From Costus lasius (lineage: Eukaryota; Streptophyta; Magnoliopsida; Zingiberales; Costaceae), in NCBI GenBank assembly GCA_027563935.2, contig CM050446.2, forward strand, positions 112,200,499 to 112,264,498: 64,000 nt of DNA. The letters run 5' to 3'. Shown piece after piece: positions 23,503 through 33,589 of this stretch. Below the pieces are notes generated by a model, which was not told the origin of the DNA, made no database searches, and worked only from the letters and a program-made list of their open reading frames with translations. Numbering within the stretch: position 1 is the stretch's first letter; every line of letters begins with the position of its first letter. The position numbers were made by a program, and so were the translations under genes.

Positions 23503-23589
23503 CAACACGTCCGCCAGCTCGGATAAGCGACATCGCCTGTATCTGCCCTAAACGCCGCACATTGCCCACGTCGCTGCTTGGCTTGCGAC
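23503..23589. other. Spacer between MULEs (two duplications plus 69 bp)
   Basis: 23503-23511 is the right duplication of MULE 1 and 23581-23589 (GCTTGCGAC) the left duplication of MULE 2. The 69 bases between are GC-rich and belong to the original target, continuous with 19500-19533 and 29870 onward once both MULEs are removed. Confidence 0.85.
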
Positions 23590-24179
23590 GAAGAAATGGC
23601 CTAACCTGGGTACCCAGTAGCAATTTTTAAGCTGGGTACCCTAATCACCGTCCGATCTAAATTCTGATGGAGACGAATCTCGATGCCAACTTTCCCGTTA
23701 GCTGCCCCGTTACCGCTGCTTGAGTAACCCGAGTTATGGTTTTTTACTGGTGCTTTTTCATTTCCCCCCAAAACCCTATTCTATTTCAACTAAATCCTAT
23801 TCACTTTCAACCAAACATAACCTGACGTCTCCGGCGATTCGTTTCTCTGAAGCTCTCCAGTGGTTTCGTGTCCCTTCCCTCCATCAAAGATTTGCGGGGT
23901 GCCCTCCGGTTAACTCCCAAACAACAGGTAAAACTTTGATAGTGATGGTGCTTTCTTCTTTTTGTATTAATTTTCTTCAGAAATTATCTTGTCGTCTCCA
24001 GAGAGCCTGCTCATCTCTAGAAAAGCTCTTTTCTCCACTTGGTAATTTCTAACAGCCTGCCATTTGTGAATGTAATTTCTAACAGCTCTTTTCATAATAT
24101 TTGTTGTATTATAAGCATCTATTTTTGTCTATGAAAGTATTAAGACAGTAATGTACTTCTACATCAAAACATTTGTTGC

Positions 24180-26140
24180 TAAAATTTGATACACATGAAC
24201 ATTAGGGTTGATACACATGAACATTAGGGTTGATGCACATGAACATTACAGTTGATGCACTGAGTTTACTCTGCGTTGATATGCATAGAAATTATTCATT
24301 GAATTTGATATTTTCCTAGTTCATACTCATTGATACACATAGAAATTACCTAGATACAATTAAATTTGACATGTTAGAGATTAAATTAAGATTGAGACAC
24401 AAGAATTTAGGGTTGATGCACATGAACATTAGAGTTGATGCACATGAAGTAGAATTTAAATTAGCGCATAAAAAGTTTAGGGTTGATGCACATGAACATT
24501 AGGGTTGATGCACATGAAGTAGAATTTAAATTAGCACATAGAAAGTTTAAGGTTGATGCACATGAACATTAGGGTTGATGCACATGAAGTAGAATTTAAA
24601 TTAGCGCATAGAAAGTTTAGGGTTGATGCACATTAACATTAGGGTTGATGCACATGAAGTAGAATTTAAATTAGCACATACGAAGTTTAGGATTGATGCA
24701 CATGAACATTACGGTTGATGCACATGAACATTAGGGTTGATGCACATGAAGTAGAATTTAAATTAGCACATAGGAAGTTTAGGGTTGATGCACATGAACA
24801 TTATGGTTGATGCACATGAACATTACGGTTGATGCACATGAACATTAGGGTTGATGCACTGAGTTTACTCTGCGTTGATGTGCATAGAAATTATTCATTG
24901 AATTTAATATTTTCCTAGTTCATACTCATTGATACACATAGAAATTACCTAGATACAATAAAATTTGACATGTTAGAGATTAAATTAGGATTGAGACACA
25001 AGAATTTAGGGTTGATGCACATGAACATTAGGGTTGATGCACATGAAGTAGAATTTAAATTAGCGCATAAAAAGTTTAGGATTGATGCACATGAACATTA
25101 GGGTTGATGCACATGAAGTAGAATTTAAATTAGCACATAGAAAGTTTAAGGTTGATGCACATGAAGTAGAATTTAAATTAGCGCATAGAAAGTTTAGGGT
25201 TGATGCACATTAACATTAGGGTTGATGCACATGAAGTAGAATTTAAATTAGCACATAGGAAGTTTAGGATTGATGCACATGAACATTAGGGTTGATGCAT
25301 ATGAACATTACGGTTGATGCACATGAACATTAGGGTTGATGCACATGAAGTAGAATTTAAATTAGCACATATGAAGTTTAGGGTTGATGCACATGAACAT
25401 TATGGTTGATGCACTGAGTTTACTCTGCGTTGATGTGCACAGAAATTATTCATTGAATTTGATATTTTTCTAGTTCATACTCATTGATACACATAGAAAT
25501 TACCTAGATACAATTAAATTTGACATGTTAGAGATGAGACACAAGAATTTAGGTTTGATGCACATGAACATTAGGGTTGATGCACATGAAGTAGAATTTA
25601 AATTAGCGCATAAAAAGTTTAGGGTTGATGCACATGAACATTAGGGTTGATGCACATGAAGTAGAATTTAAATTAGCACATAGAGAGTTTCAGGTTGATT
25701 CACATGAACATTAGGGTTGATGCACATGAAGTAGAATTTAAATTAGCGCATAGAAAGTTTAGGGTTGATGCACATTAACATTAGGGTTGATGCACATGAA
25801 GTAGAATTTAAATTAGCACATGGGAAGTTTAGGGTTGATGCACATGAACATTAGGGTTGATGCACATGAACATTACGGTTAATGTACATACCCATTAGGG
25901 TTGATGCACTGAGTTTACTCTGTGTTGATGTGCATAGAAATTATTCATTGAATTTGATATTTTCCTAGTTCATACTCATTGATACACATAGGAATTACCT
26001 AGATACAATTAAATTTGACATGTTAGAGATTAAATTAGGGTTGAGACACAAGAATTTAAGGTTAATGCACATGAACATTAGGGTTGATGCACATGAATTT
26101 TGGGTTGATGCACATACACAATTAAATTTGACATGTTAGA
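24180..26140 (+). repeat. Left-arm higher-order repeat of MULE 2
   Basis: The basic unit is about 22 bases, such as GTTGATGCACATGAACATTA, grouped into units of about 70 bases that end in GTAGAATTTAAATTAGCRCATA. These group into blocks of about 490-600 bases, each marked by GCACTGAGTTTACTCTGCGT (about 24257, 24857, 25411, 25906). The phrase TTTAGGGTT, matching a telo-box, recurs many times. Confidence 0.9.
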
Positions 26141-26279
26141 GATTATCATATGTTGTATAAGTTATGCGATAATATGTGATAATTTATACTAATTAACAAT
26201 AATTGCAATACAGGTTTCAGACGAAGCCTCACAGTTTGCTCAGCCATAACTATCATCATAGGCAGACGAGCCAAGTTGA

Positions 26280-26840
26280 GTGATATGATATTTAGTGTTG
26301 ATGTAAATGATAAAAAGTGTTGATGTAAATGAACAATAGCGTTGATGTACATGTTCCTGTGTTGTATTAGTGTTATTGTACATCTTAAAAACGCGTTGAT
26401 AGACATGTGAATATGTTGTATTATCGTTGATGTACCTGATAAATTGTATTGATATAGACATGTTCCTGTGTTGTAATAGCGTTGATGTACATGATAAAAT
26501 GCGTTGATGTACATGTATTAACGTTGATATACATGTATTAGCGTTGATGTACATGATAAAATGCGTTGATGTACATGTATTAGCGTTGATGTACATGATA
26601 AAATGTCACAGGTTGCTAATAAATTCAAATTGGTTAATGTGCATGTGTGTAAATGGGTTGATGTGCATGTGTATAAATGTCACAGGTTGCTAATAAATTC
26701 AAATTGGTTGATGTGCATGTGTGTAAATGGGTTGATGTGCATGTGTATAAATGTCACAGGTTGCTAATAAATTCAAATTGGTTGATGTGCTATATAAATA
26801 GCTTTGATGTGCAGTAAATTATATGTGTACATCAACGCTA
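26280..26840 (+). repeat. Central short-repeat array of MULE 2
   Basis: Units such as GCGTTGATGTACATG with variable spacers, then GGTTGATGTGCATGTGTGTAAAT units, are clear relatives of the arm repeat. Minus-strand open frames of 118-122 codons across it follow the repeat and are not supported as genes. Confidence 0.8.
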
Positions 26841-27059
26841 TTTGTATAACACATCAACGCTAACACATGAACATATCAGAATATCACTTTTTAATACATA
26901 CACAAGAAATCACTTTCTAATACTGATCAATGTATTCATGTATTCACTTTCTAATACATAGTTATGAAAATCTAGTTGATACATACATTTTGTAATACTG
27001 TGTTGTCCATTTACAAAAATTCACTTTCTAATATATATACAAAAAATCACTTTCTAATA

Positions 27060-27335
27060 CTACTCAGTGTACTTGTATTCACTTTCTAAGCATACTCTAA
27101 ATATTTCTAAGCTGGTAATAGCTCTTAATCTTGGCATATCTGTCTGTGAGAAATCAAACTTGGTCTTCTTACATAGACAATCCATATACAACATTACAAA
27201 AACTCCATAATCCTTGGAGTCATACTGTTTAGGGCATTTAACATCCCATATTTTTTGGTACTGCATGAGATCCCAATCGGCCTCACATTTCAACCCTTCA
27301 GTTTGTCTGTTGAAATGAGAATTTAGTAGTCCTAT
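27060..27335 (-). pseudogene. Ulp1-type protease C-terminal exon, Cys to Tyr (MULE 2)
   Basis: From the acceptor at 27336-27340 (TGCAG on the minus strand) the exon reads IGLLNSHFNRQ..., WDVKCPKQYDSKDYGVFVM, then FDFSQTDMPRLRAITSLEIF, ending at a stop at 27060. This is the Ulp1/SENP C-terminal signature. The oxyanion-hole Gln sits six residues before the nucleophile position, but that residue is Tyr (TAT, 27207-27209). The sequence is clearly homologous to, but diverged from, the MULE 1 exon. Upstream catalytic residues are not found. Confidence 0.8.
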
Positions 27336-27428
27336 CTGCATCAACAAAACCAGGTATGACATAAGTTTAATAGCATTGAAATTTAATTGAATAAACAATA
27401 CAAGAGGTAAGTGTATTAGGTTACTTAC

Positions 27429-27475
27429 AAAACCATCTACATAAGATTTATCTGCGGCTGTTGGTTGTAATAAAG
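27429..27475 (-). pseudogene. Upstream partial exon of the MULE 2 Ulp1-type gene
   Basis: On the minus strand, sequence readable as PTAADKSYVDGF ends at a consensus donor, TTTT/GTAAGTAA (27428 is the first intron base). The 93-bp intron 27336-27428 joins it in frame (DGF then IGLL). The exon loses recognisable sequence within about 50 bases. Confidence 0.5.
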
Positions 27476-27529
27476 AATTATAAAATGTAATGCGTTTCTA
27501 CTCCCTTTCTATGTAATGTAATGTGTATG

Positions 27530-29270
27530 TGCATCAACCCTAATTTAATCTCTAACATATCAAATTTAATTGTATCTAGGTAATTTCTATGCGTAGCAAT
27601 GAGTATGAACTAGGAAAATATCAAAATCAATGAATTCATTCTATGCACATCAACTCAGAATAAGGTCAGTGCATCAACCCAAATGTGTATGTGCATCAAC
27701 CCTAATTTAATCTCTAATATGTCAAATTTAATTGTATTTAGGTAATTTCTCTGCGTAGCAATGAGTATGAACTTGGAAAATAATTTCTATGCACATCAAC
27801 GCAGAGTAAACTCAGTGCATCAACCCTAATGTGTATGTGCATCAACCCAAAATTTATGTGCATCAACCCTAATGTTCATGTTCATCAACCCTAAACTCTC
27901 TATGCGCTAATTTAAATTCTACTTCATGTGCATCAACCCGAATGTTCATGTGCATCAACCCTAAATTCTTGTGTCTCAACCCTAATTTAATCCCTAACAT
28001 GTCAAATTTAATTGTATCTAGGTAATTCTTATGTGTATCAATAAGTATGAACTAGGAAAATATCAAATTCAATGAATAATTTCTATGCACATCAATGCAG
28101 AGTAAACTCAGTGCATCAACCCTTATGGGTATGTGCATCAACCCAAAATTCATGTGCATCAACCGTAATGTTCATGTGCATCAACCCTAATGTTCATGTG
28201 CATCAACCCTAAACTTTCTATGCGCTAATTTAAATTCTATTTTATGTGCATCAACCTTAAATTTTCTATGTGCTAATTTAAATTCTACTTCATGTGCATT
28301 AACCCTAATGTTCATGTGCATCAATCCTAAACTTTTTATGCGCTAATTTAAATTCTACTTCATGTGCATCAACCCTAATGTTCATGTGCATCAACCCTAA
28401 ATTCTTGTGTCTCAATCCTAATTTAATCTCTAACATGTCAAATTTAATTGTATCTAGGTAATTTCTATGTGTATCAATGAGTATGAACTAGGAAAATATC
28501 AAATTCAATGAATAATTTATATGCACATCAACGCAGAGTAAACTCATTGCATCAACCATAATGTTCATGTGCATCAACCCTAATGTTCATGTGCATCAAC
28601 CGTAATGTTCATGTGCATCAACCCTAATGTTCATGTGCATCAACCCTAAACTTCCTATGTGCTAATTTAAATTCTACTTCATGTGCATCAACCCTAATGT
28701 TCATGTGCATCAACCGTAATGTTCATGTACATCAACCCTAATGTTCATATGCATCAATCCTAAACTTCATATGTGCTAATTTAAATTCTACTTCATGTGC
28801 ATCAACCCTAATGTTAATGTGTATCAACCCTAAACTTTCTATGCGCTAATTTAAATTCTACTTCATGTGTATCAACCATAATGTTCATGTGCATCAACCT
28901 TAAACTTTCTATGTGCTAATTTAAATTCTACTTCATGTGCATCAACCCTAATGTTCATGTGCATCAATCCTAAACTTTTTATACGCTAATTTAAATTCTA
29001 CTTTATGTGCATCAACCCTAATGTTCATGTGCATCAACCCTAAATTCTTGTGTCTCAATCCTAATTTAATTTCTAACATGTCAAATTTAATTGTATCTAG
29101 GTAATTTCTATGTGTATCAATGAGTATGAACTAGGAAAATATCAAATTCAATGAATAATTTCTATACACATCAACGCAGAGTAAACTCAGTGCATCAACC
29201 GTAATGTTCATGTGCATCAACCCTAAACTTCATGTGCATCAACTCTAATGTTTATGTGTATCAAATTTTA
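27530..29270 (-). repeat. Right-arm higher-order repeat of MULE 2
   Basis: This is the reverse complement of the left arm, with units such as GTGCATCAACCCTAATGTTC and TATGYGCTAATTTAAATTC. Blocks are marked by GCAGAGTAAACTCAGTGCATC. Copy numbers and block order differ from the left arm, so the arms have been reshuffled since they were symmetrical. Confidence 0.9.
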
Positions 29271-29869
29271 GCAACAAATGTTTTGATGTAGAAGTACATT
29301 ACTGTCTTAATACTTTTATAGACAAAAATAGATGCTTATAATACAACAAATATTATGAAAAGAGATGTTAGAAATTACATTCACAAATGGCAGGCTGTTA
29401 GAAATTACCTAGTGGAGAAAAGAGCTTTTCTAGAGATGGGCAAGCTCTCTGGAGACGACAAGATAATTTCTGAAGAAAAGTAATACATAAAGAAGAAAGC
29501 ACCATCACTATCAAAGTTTTACCTATTGTTTGGGAGTTAACCGAAGGGCACCCCGCAAATCTTCGATTGAGGGAAGGGACACGAAACCACCGCAGAGCTT
29601 CAGAGAAATGAATCGCCGGAGACGTCAAGTTAGGTTTGGCTGAAAGAGAATAGGATTTAGTTGAAATAGAATAGAGTTTTGGGGGAAAATGAAAAGGCAA
29701 CAGTAAAAAACCTTAACCCGGGTTATTCAAGTGGCGGTAACGAGGCAGCTAACGAAAAAGTTGGCATCGAGATTTGTCTCCATCAGAATTTAGATCGGAT
29801 GGTGATTAGGATACCCAGCTTAAAAATTGCTACTGGGTACCCAGATTAGGCCATTTCTTCGCTTGTGAC

Positions 29870-30283
29870 GATCTCCCGCAACTGCCGCTGCTACACGAAC
29901 GCCGGAAGCGAATAGCGAGGAAGCATCAGCCGCCACCGCTGTCCGCTATCGCCAGCCTCGCGATAGCCACAGGTCGCCGCCTGCCCCAAATCTGTGCCGC
30001 TGCCGCCTTCGAATTTCTTCACCGGCAGTGACGCAGCGACGCAGCCATCGCACGCCTGAATGGGACGGCGTTTTCCTTCGATTCGCGCAGCGGACGACGA
30101 TTATGGCAGAAACCCTATGACGCCAAACGCCGATCGACGTTGCTTCTATCATCCAGCCAGTGACGACGACGAGGATAGAAATAGGGCATCTCCGACACCG
30201 CCGCTTGTCATCCGCCTTCGCCGGCAGCCACGAACCTTCGTCTGCACCATGTGGCAGAGACACGGTGACGCTCGAGCAGCCGA
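29870..30283. other. GC-rich noncoding flank
   Basis: This is high-GC DNA rich in CGCCG and CGACG motifs. It is continuous with 19460-19533 and 23512-23580 if both MULEs are removed. It may be the remaining leader of the minus-strand copia element, since that type of leader is GC-rich, but neither a primer site nor a 5' LTR was found. The minus-strand open frame through it (down to 29946) looks compositional. Confidence 0.5.
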
Positions 30284-30625
30284 CGATTAGAAGAGAAACA
30301 CAACAGCGAATTAAAATAGCCTCTCCCTGCTCGAGGCGATCAAGTAATTGAAACAAGTAAACATATTCAGAAGAGAAACACAACAGCGAATGTAAGTTTA
30401 AACCAGTGTAGATCAGAAGACAATCTCTTCCGCTCTTTTTTACTTCATTACGCACGATTAGAAGAGAAACACAACAGCGAATTAAAATAGCCTCTCCCTG
30501 CTCGAGGCGATCAAGTAATTGAAACAAGTAAACATATTCAGAAGAGAAACACAACAGCGAATGTAAGTTTAAACCAGTGTAGATCAGAAGACAATCTCTT
30601 CCGCTCTTTATCACTTCATTACGCA
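30284..30625. repeat. 171-bp tandem duplication beside the dioxygenase gene
   Basis: Two nearly identical 171-base units start at 30284 and 30455 (CGATTAGAAGAGAAACACAA). They lie just downstream of the dioxygenase stop codon, so at least part is probably its 3' untranslated region. 171 is 57 codons, which keeps an antisense-looking frame open through both copies. The few differences imply a recent duplication. Confidence 0.9.
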
Positions 30626-30664
30626 CGCCTGTCGGAGCTCACAGTGCAGCTTCGGCGAGTACTT

Positions 30665-31880
30665 TCAGAGGCCATCCAACCCGCAGTAGGCGTCGAGTTT
30701 GTTGGGGGCGTGCATACCCTCTTCGGTGGCGCTGAAGCGCGTGTAGCTGCCGAAGTCGTAGGGCTTGAAGAGCGGCGGGTTCTCGTCGTCGGTCAGTTCC
30801 GGCGGCGCGCAGATTACGGCATCGTCCATCGGCAATGAGAAGACAATTGCACTGTACCTCTTAGCCGTCGCCGCCGCCTCTCCTGGCCTGGGCGGCAGCA
30901 CCACGCGGTGGGAGGCAGAGTAAAGCCGGCCGTTGCTCCACGCCTGTAGTTATTACCAACAAAGTCGGTAGCATAAGAAATTAGCTTGGATCTGCATCAC
31001 ATAAAAACTTATCTACACTAAAAACTGAGAATTTTTTTAAGGTTAAAAAGTTTCAGGGATAATTGAAAAGCTCTTTGTTGTCGGATTGATCAGATTTAAA
31101 ATTTTAGAAAGAATGATCGATTGGTCTATTCAATTACTTTAATTTAATCTAGTTTTGATTTAAAAAGTTAATGACCCGCATGGAGTCGCCGGAGATGACG
31201 ACGAAGGAATCAGGCGAGGGTGTGACGGCTATCCACTGGCCGTCCTTGGTCTCGATCTCCAGCCCGTCCACCCCGTTCTGGCACACCACCGTCAATGTGT
31301 TGTTGTCCCGGTGCGCGCCCAGCACCAGCTCTTCTCCGTCCTTCTTCTGCGCAACCGGAGAAGCGCCGCCGTACTCCGAAAGCCGAAGCAGGTACCGGCT
31401 GGAGTCCACCAGCTCCTTGTGGTACTTCTCCACTCCCAGGCTCTCCAGCACCATCCTCCTCACCGTCTCGATCAGCTCCGCCAGCTGCTTCGTGAACTCC
31501 TGCAACGTCTCGCTGCACCCGGGGTTGCCTTCCGGCCACATGAGGCGCGTGAAGGCGTCGGCGCCATGCGGGAGCTGCGCGTCGAAGATGGCCAGGCTCT
31601 CGTAGGCTAGGTGGGGGATCTGGCCGATGTACCCTTTGTAGGGCTTGTCGGAGTAGTTCTTGAGCTTGGCGTCGAGCGGGAGGGCGAAGAGCTCCTTCGC
31701 AGCCTGGCCAAACAGCGCGTCGCGGAGTGACTGGCTCACCGCGGGATACACGGCCTCGAAGAAGCCGTGGGAGGTGAGAGCCGCAAGGACCTCCGCCCGG
31801 ACCGCTTCCCAGCGACGGTCAACACCGGAGAAGTCGATCTTGGGGTATTCCTGCGGCTTAGCTGCTGTTGCTGACGCCAT
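30665..31880 (-). CDS. 2-oxoglutarate/Fe(II)-dependent dioxygenase, AOP-like, two exons
   Basis: The coding sequence is 31880-31176 joined to 30943-30665, separated by a 232-bp GT-AG intron (donor ATGCGG/GTCATT, acceptor CTACAG/GCGTGG). The product is 327 residues, starts MASATAAKPQ and ends at TGA. Residues 12-110 are the DIOX_N region. The catalytic core has the iron-binding His and Asp in GAHRDNNTLTV, the distal His in SASHRVV, and the 2-oxoglutarate-binding RxS in KRYSAIVFS. Overall similarity is to plant AOP-type dioxygenases of about 310-320 residues, soluble enzymes oxidising small metabolites; the substrate cannot be inferred. The upstream Met at 31943 would lie above the TATA box, so the Met at 31880 is preferred. 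The first exon is very GC-rich, unlike the flanks. It appears intact. Confidence 0.9.
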
Positions 31881-31924
31881 CTGATCGCTTACAAAAACGC
31901 TTGCCCTTCCTTCTCCGGCAAAAA

Positions 31925-31931
31925 TTTTATA
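31925..31931 (-). promoter_or_regulatory. TATA box of the dioxygenase gene
   Basis: The minus strand reads CTATAAAATTT about 45 bases above the start codon, a suitable position for transcription starting about 15-20 bases before the ATG. Confidence 0.6.
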
Positions 31932-31949
31932 GCCGGGGCACACTGCCTA

Positions 31950-32951
31950 ATCTTTTTTTTGGCATGATACTTTAATCACTGTCGAGGGCGATAATCACGA
32001 GGAGCATTAATTTTTATCATATATAAAAAATAAAATATTTTTAAAAAAATAATAAAACATGTAGATCTATTATACAGTAATACATAATACTAAATTTCTA
32101 CATATATAAAATTTTAAAATATATATACATATTTAAAAAAATATAAAAATATTCTATAGAACAAGAATAAAAATTATATGACACAAAATCTGTGTGTTTC
32201 AAATATTTTTTTCTTATAATTTTTATCATTTTATATAAATTTTTACTATTTTCTTTCCACCCTACTTAAAATTCTATAGGGCACCCTACCTAGAGAAAGC
32301 GGCCCTATTTTATTAACCTCGTGTTTCACGTGTTCTAGAGTTTTCTTCAGCTTGGAAAAAAAAAAAAAAATCAAAACATAGCAACTACTGCAAAAGCCAA
32401 GCCGATTAAAGTAAATTGGAGATGCATCAATCAATATCTAGTAATGGTAGATTTAGGGATTACGATGGATCATTTACCCTATTTTTTATATGATATTATA
32501 ACCTAACACAATTATAAAAACTTAATGCTAGACTCTGACCTGAATTCTAATTTTTAAATAGACAATTATATACTTGATTATTTTTTTTAAGTTTTTAATG
32601 CTTATATAACACATAATTTGTATAAATAATAATATATATTTATATTTATTATTTTATTATTTATTTTTAAAATCATGTATCAAATATCATGTACTCATAC
32701 CTATACACACAATCCGACCTAAACTCCACCTAGCAGTTTTATAAAACTCGTTAGGGTTAGAGTTTGAGTTCAAGAGCAATTCAAGGGTGGCAAGGTTAGG
32801 TTAGGGTGTGCGTTTAGCAAAACCTATTACCGACTTGCCTCATTCTCAATCATAGTTGACTATCTACCAACTCTATATAGGTTTGAAAAACTTAATACAA
32901 ATATATTATTACTTGTTAATAAAAGTACTTATTTGATAATAAATACATAGA
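31950..32951. other. AT-rich intergenic DNA
   Basis: About 1 kb of A/T-rich sequence above the dioxygenase promoter, with no recognisable gene. The 62-codon frame at 32246-32434 spans a poly-A/T stretch and is not supported. Confidence 0.6.
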
Positions 32952-32960
32952 GGAGAAGGA

Positions 32961-33106
32961 GGAAAATTGTTATATGCGGTGCCATCATCCACCACACATA
33001 TCTCAAACATTTATATTGGGATTCGTGTAAGTACAAATCCCAAAAAGTTAAGTGTGGTGGATGGTGCCACCGCATGGTGTAGTGGCACCGCATATAACAA
33101 TTTTCC
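32961..33106. mobile_element. 146-bp MITE with 24-bp perfect inverted ends
   Basis: The left end GGAAAATTGTTATATGCGGT plus GCCA is matched exactly by the reverse complement at 33083-33106. A second inner pair (CCACCACACA and GTGTGGTGG) adds to the foldback. The flanks GGAGAAGGA (32952-32960) and GGAGAAGAA (33107-33115) agree at 8 of 9 positions, suggesting a Mutator-type target duplication. Confidence 0.75.
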
Positions 33107-33279
33107 GGAGAAGAAAACCTTCCACGTGGATCCCAATATTACTTGAATACTGTGCAACTTTTTTTAATGAACGAGTACTAAAGTACTTCTATCCAAATAG
33201 TAGCATCTCCACAGTGAAAAAAGTTTCTTGGCACGATAGCTGTGCATAGCCCCTCAAACAAAATCCACGATGTTAAAAA

Positions 33280-33450
33280 ATTCAGAAAAAATATTCACGA
33301 TGTTATTCACAATGAGAGCTATCCATAGAACGTATCCACGATGAGATATCGTGGATACAAATATCATGGACAAAACACTATTCCTATAGTAACTTATATC
33401 CACGATATCTCATCGCGGATATGTCCATTTTCGTAGATACGTTCATTTGA
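33280..33450. repeat. Palindromic patch built on TATCCACGAT
   Basis: The block TATCCACGATGAGATATCG is followed at once by TGGATA, making a near-perfect palindrome at about 33335-33360. A related block at about 33398-33422 is arranged as its inverse, and an outer pair (GAACGTATC and GATACGTTC) brackets both. It may be a degraded foldback MITE. No target duplication was recognised. Confidence 0.6.
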
Positions 33451-33589
33451 CATAGGCCATGGAGGAAAAAAAAATCTGAGTAGTGTTGTAACAATATTGA
33501 GGAACTATGCCTCGATACGAAGTATCGAGGTACGCACCTCCCACACAATTAACAACACACCTCAAATATTTAATGTCCATGACTATGTT

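Larger units (their letters stand above)
23590..29860 (-). mobile_element. Mutator-like element 2 (MULE 2), 6,271 bp with very long arms
   Basis: The ends are GAAGAAATGGCCTAA and its reverse complement. The 9-bp flanks GCTTGCGAC and GCTTGTGAC (29861-29869) differ at one base. Inverted similarity extends through the classic terminal repeats (about 23590-24180 against 29270-29860) and on through tandem-repeat arms to about 26150 and from about 27530. The centre holds a related short-repeat array and a Ulp1-type exon pair on the minus strand. No transposase is visible. Each arm begins with a possible noncoding exon and donor (CAACAG/GTAAAA near 23929). Confidence 0.9.

Noticed and set aside
24180..29270. 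TTAGGG-rich DNA as an interstitial telomere
   Set aside because: The hexamer is part of a longer 22-bp unit and is never in a direct TTTAGGG array.
29946..30626. 226-codon minus-strand ORF
   Set aside because: Its first half is the 171-bp duplication and its second half GC-rich flank. There is no domain, and it overlaps the probable 3' untranslated region of the dioxygenase gene.
31171..31610. Plus-strand ORFs opposite the dioxygenase exon
   Set aside because: They are antisense shadows of a GC-rich coding exon.
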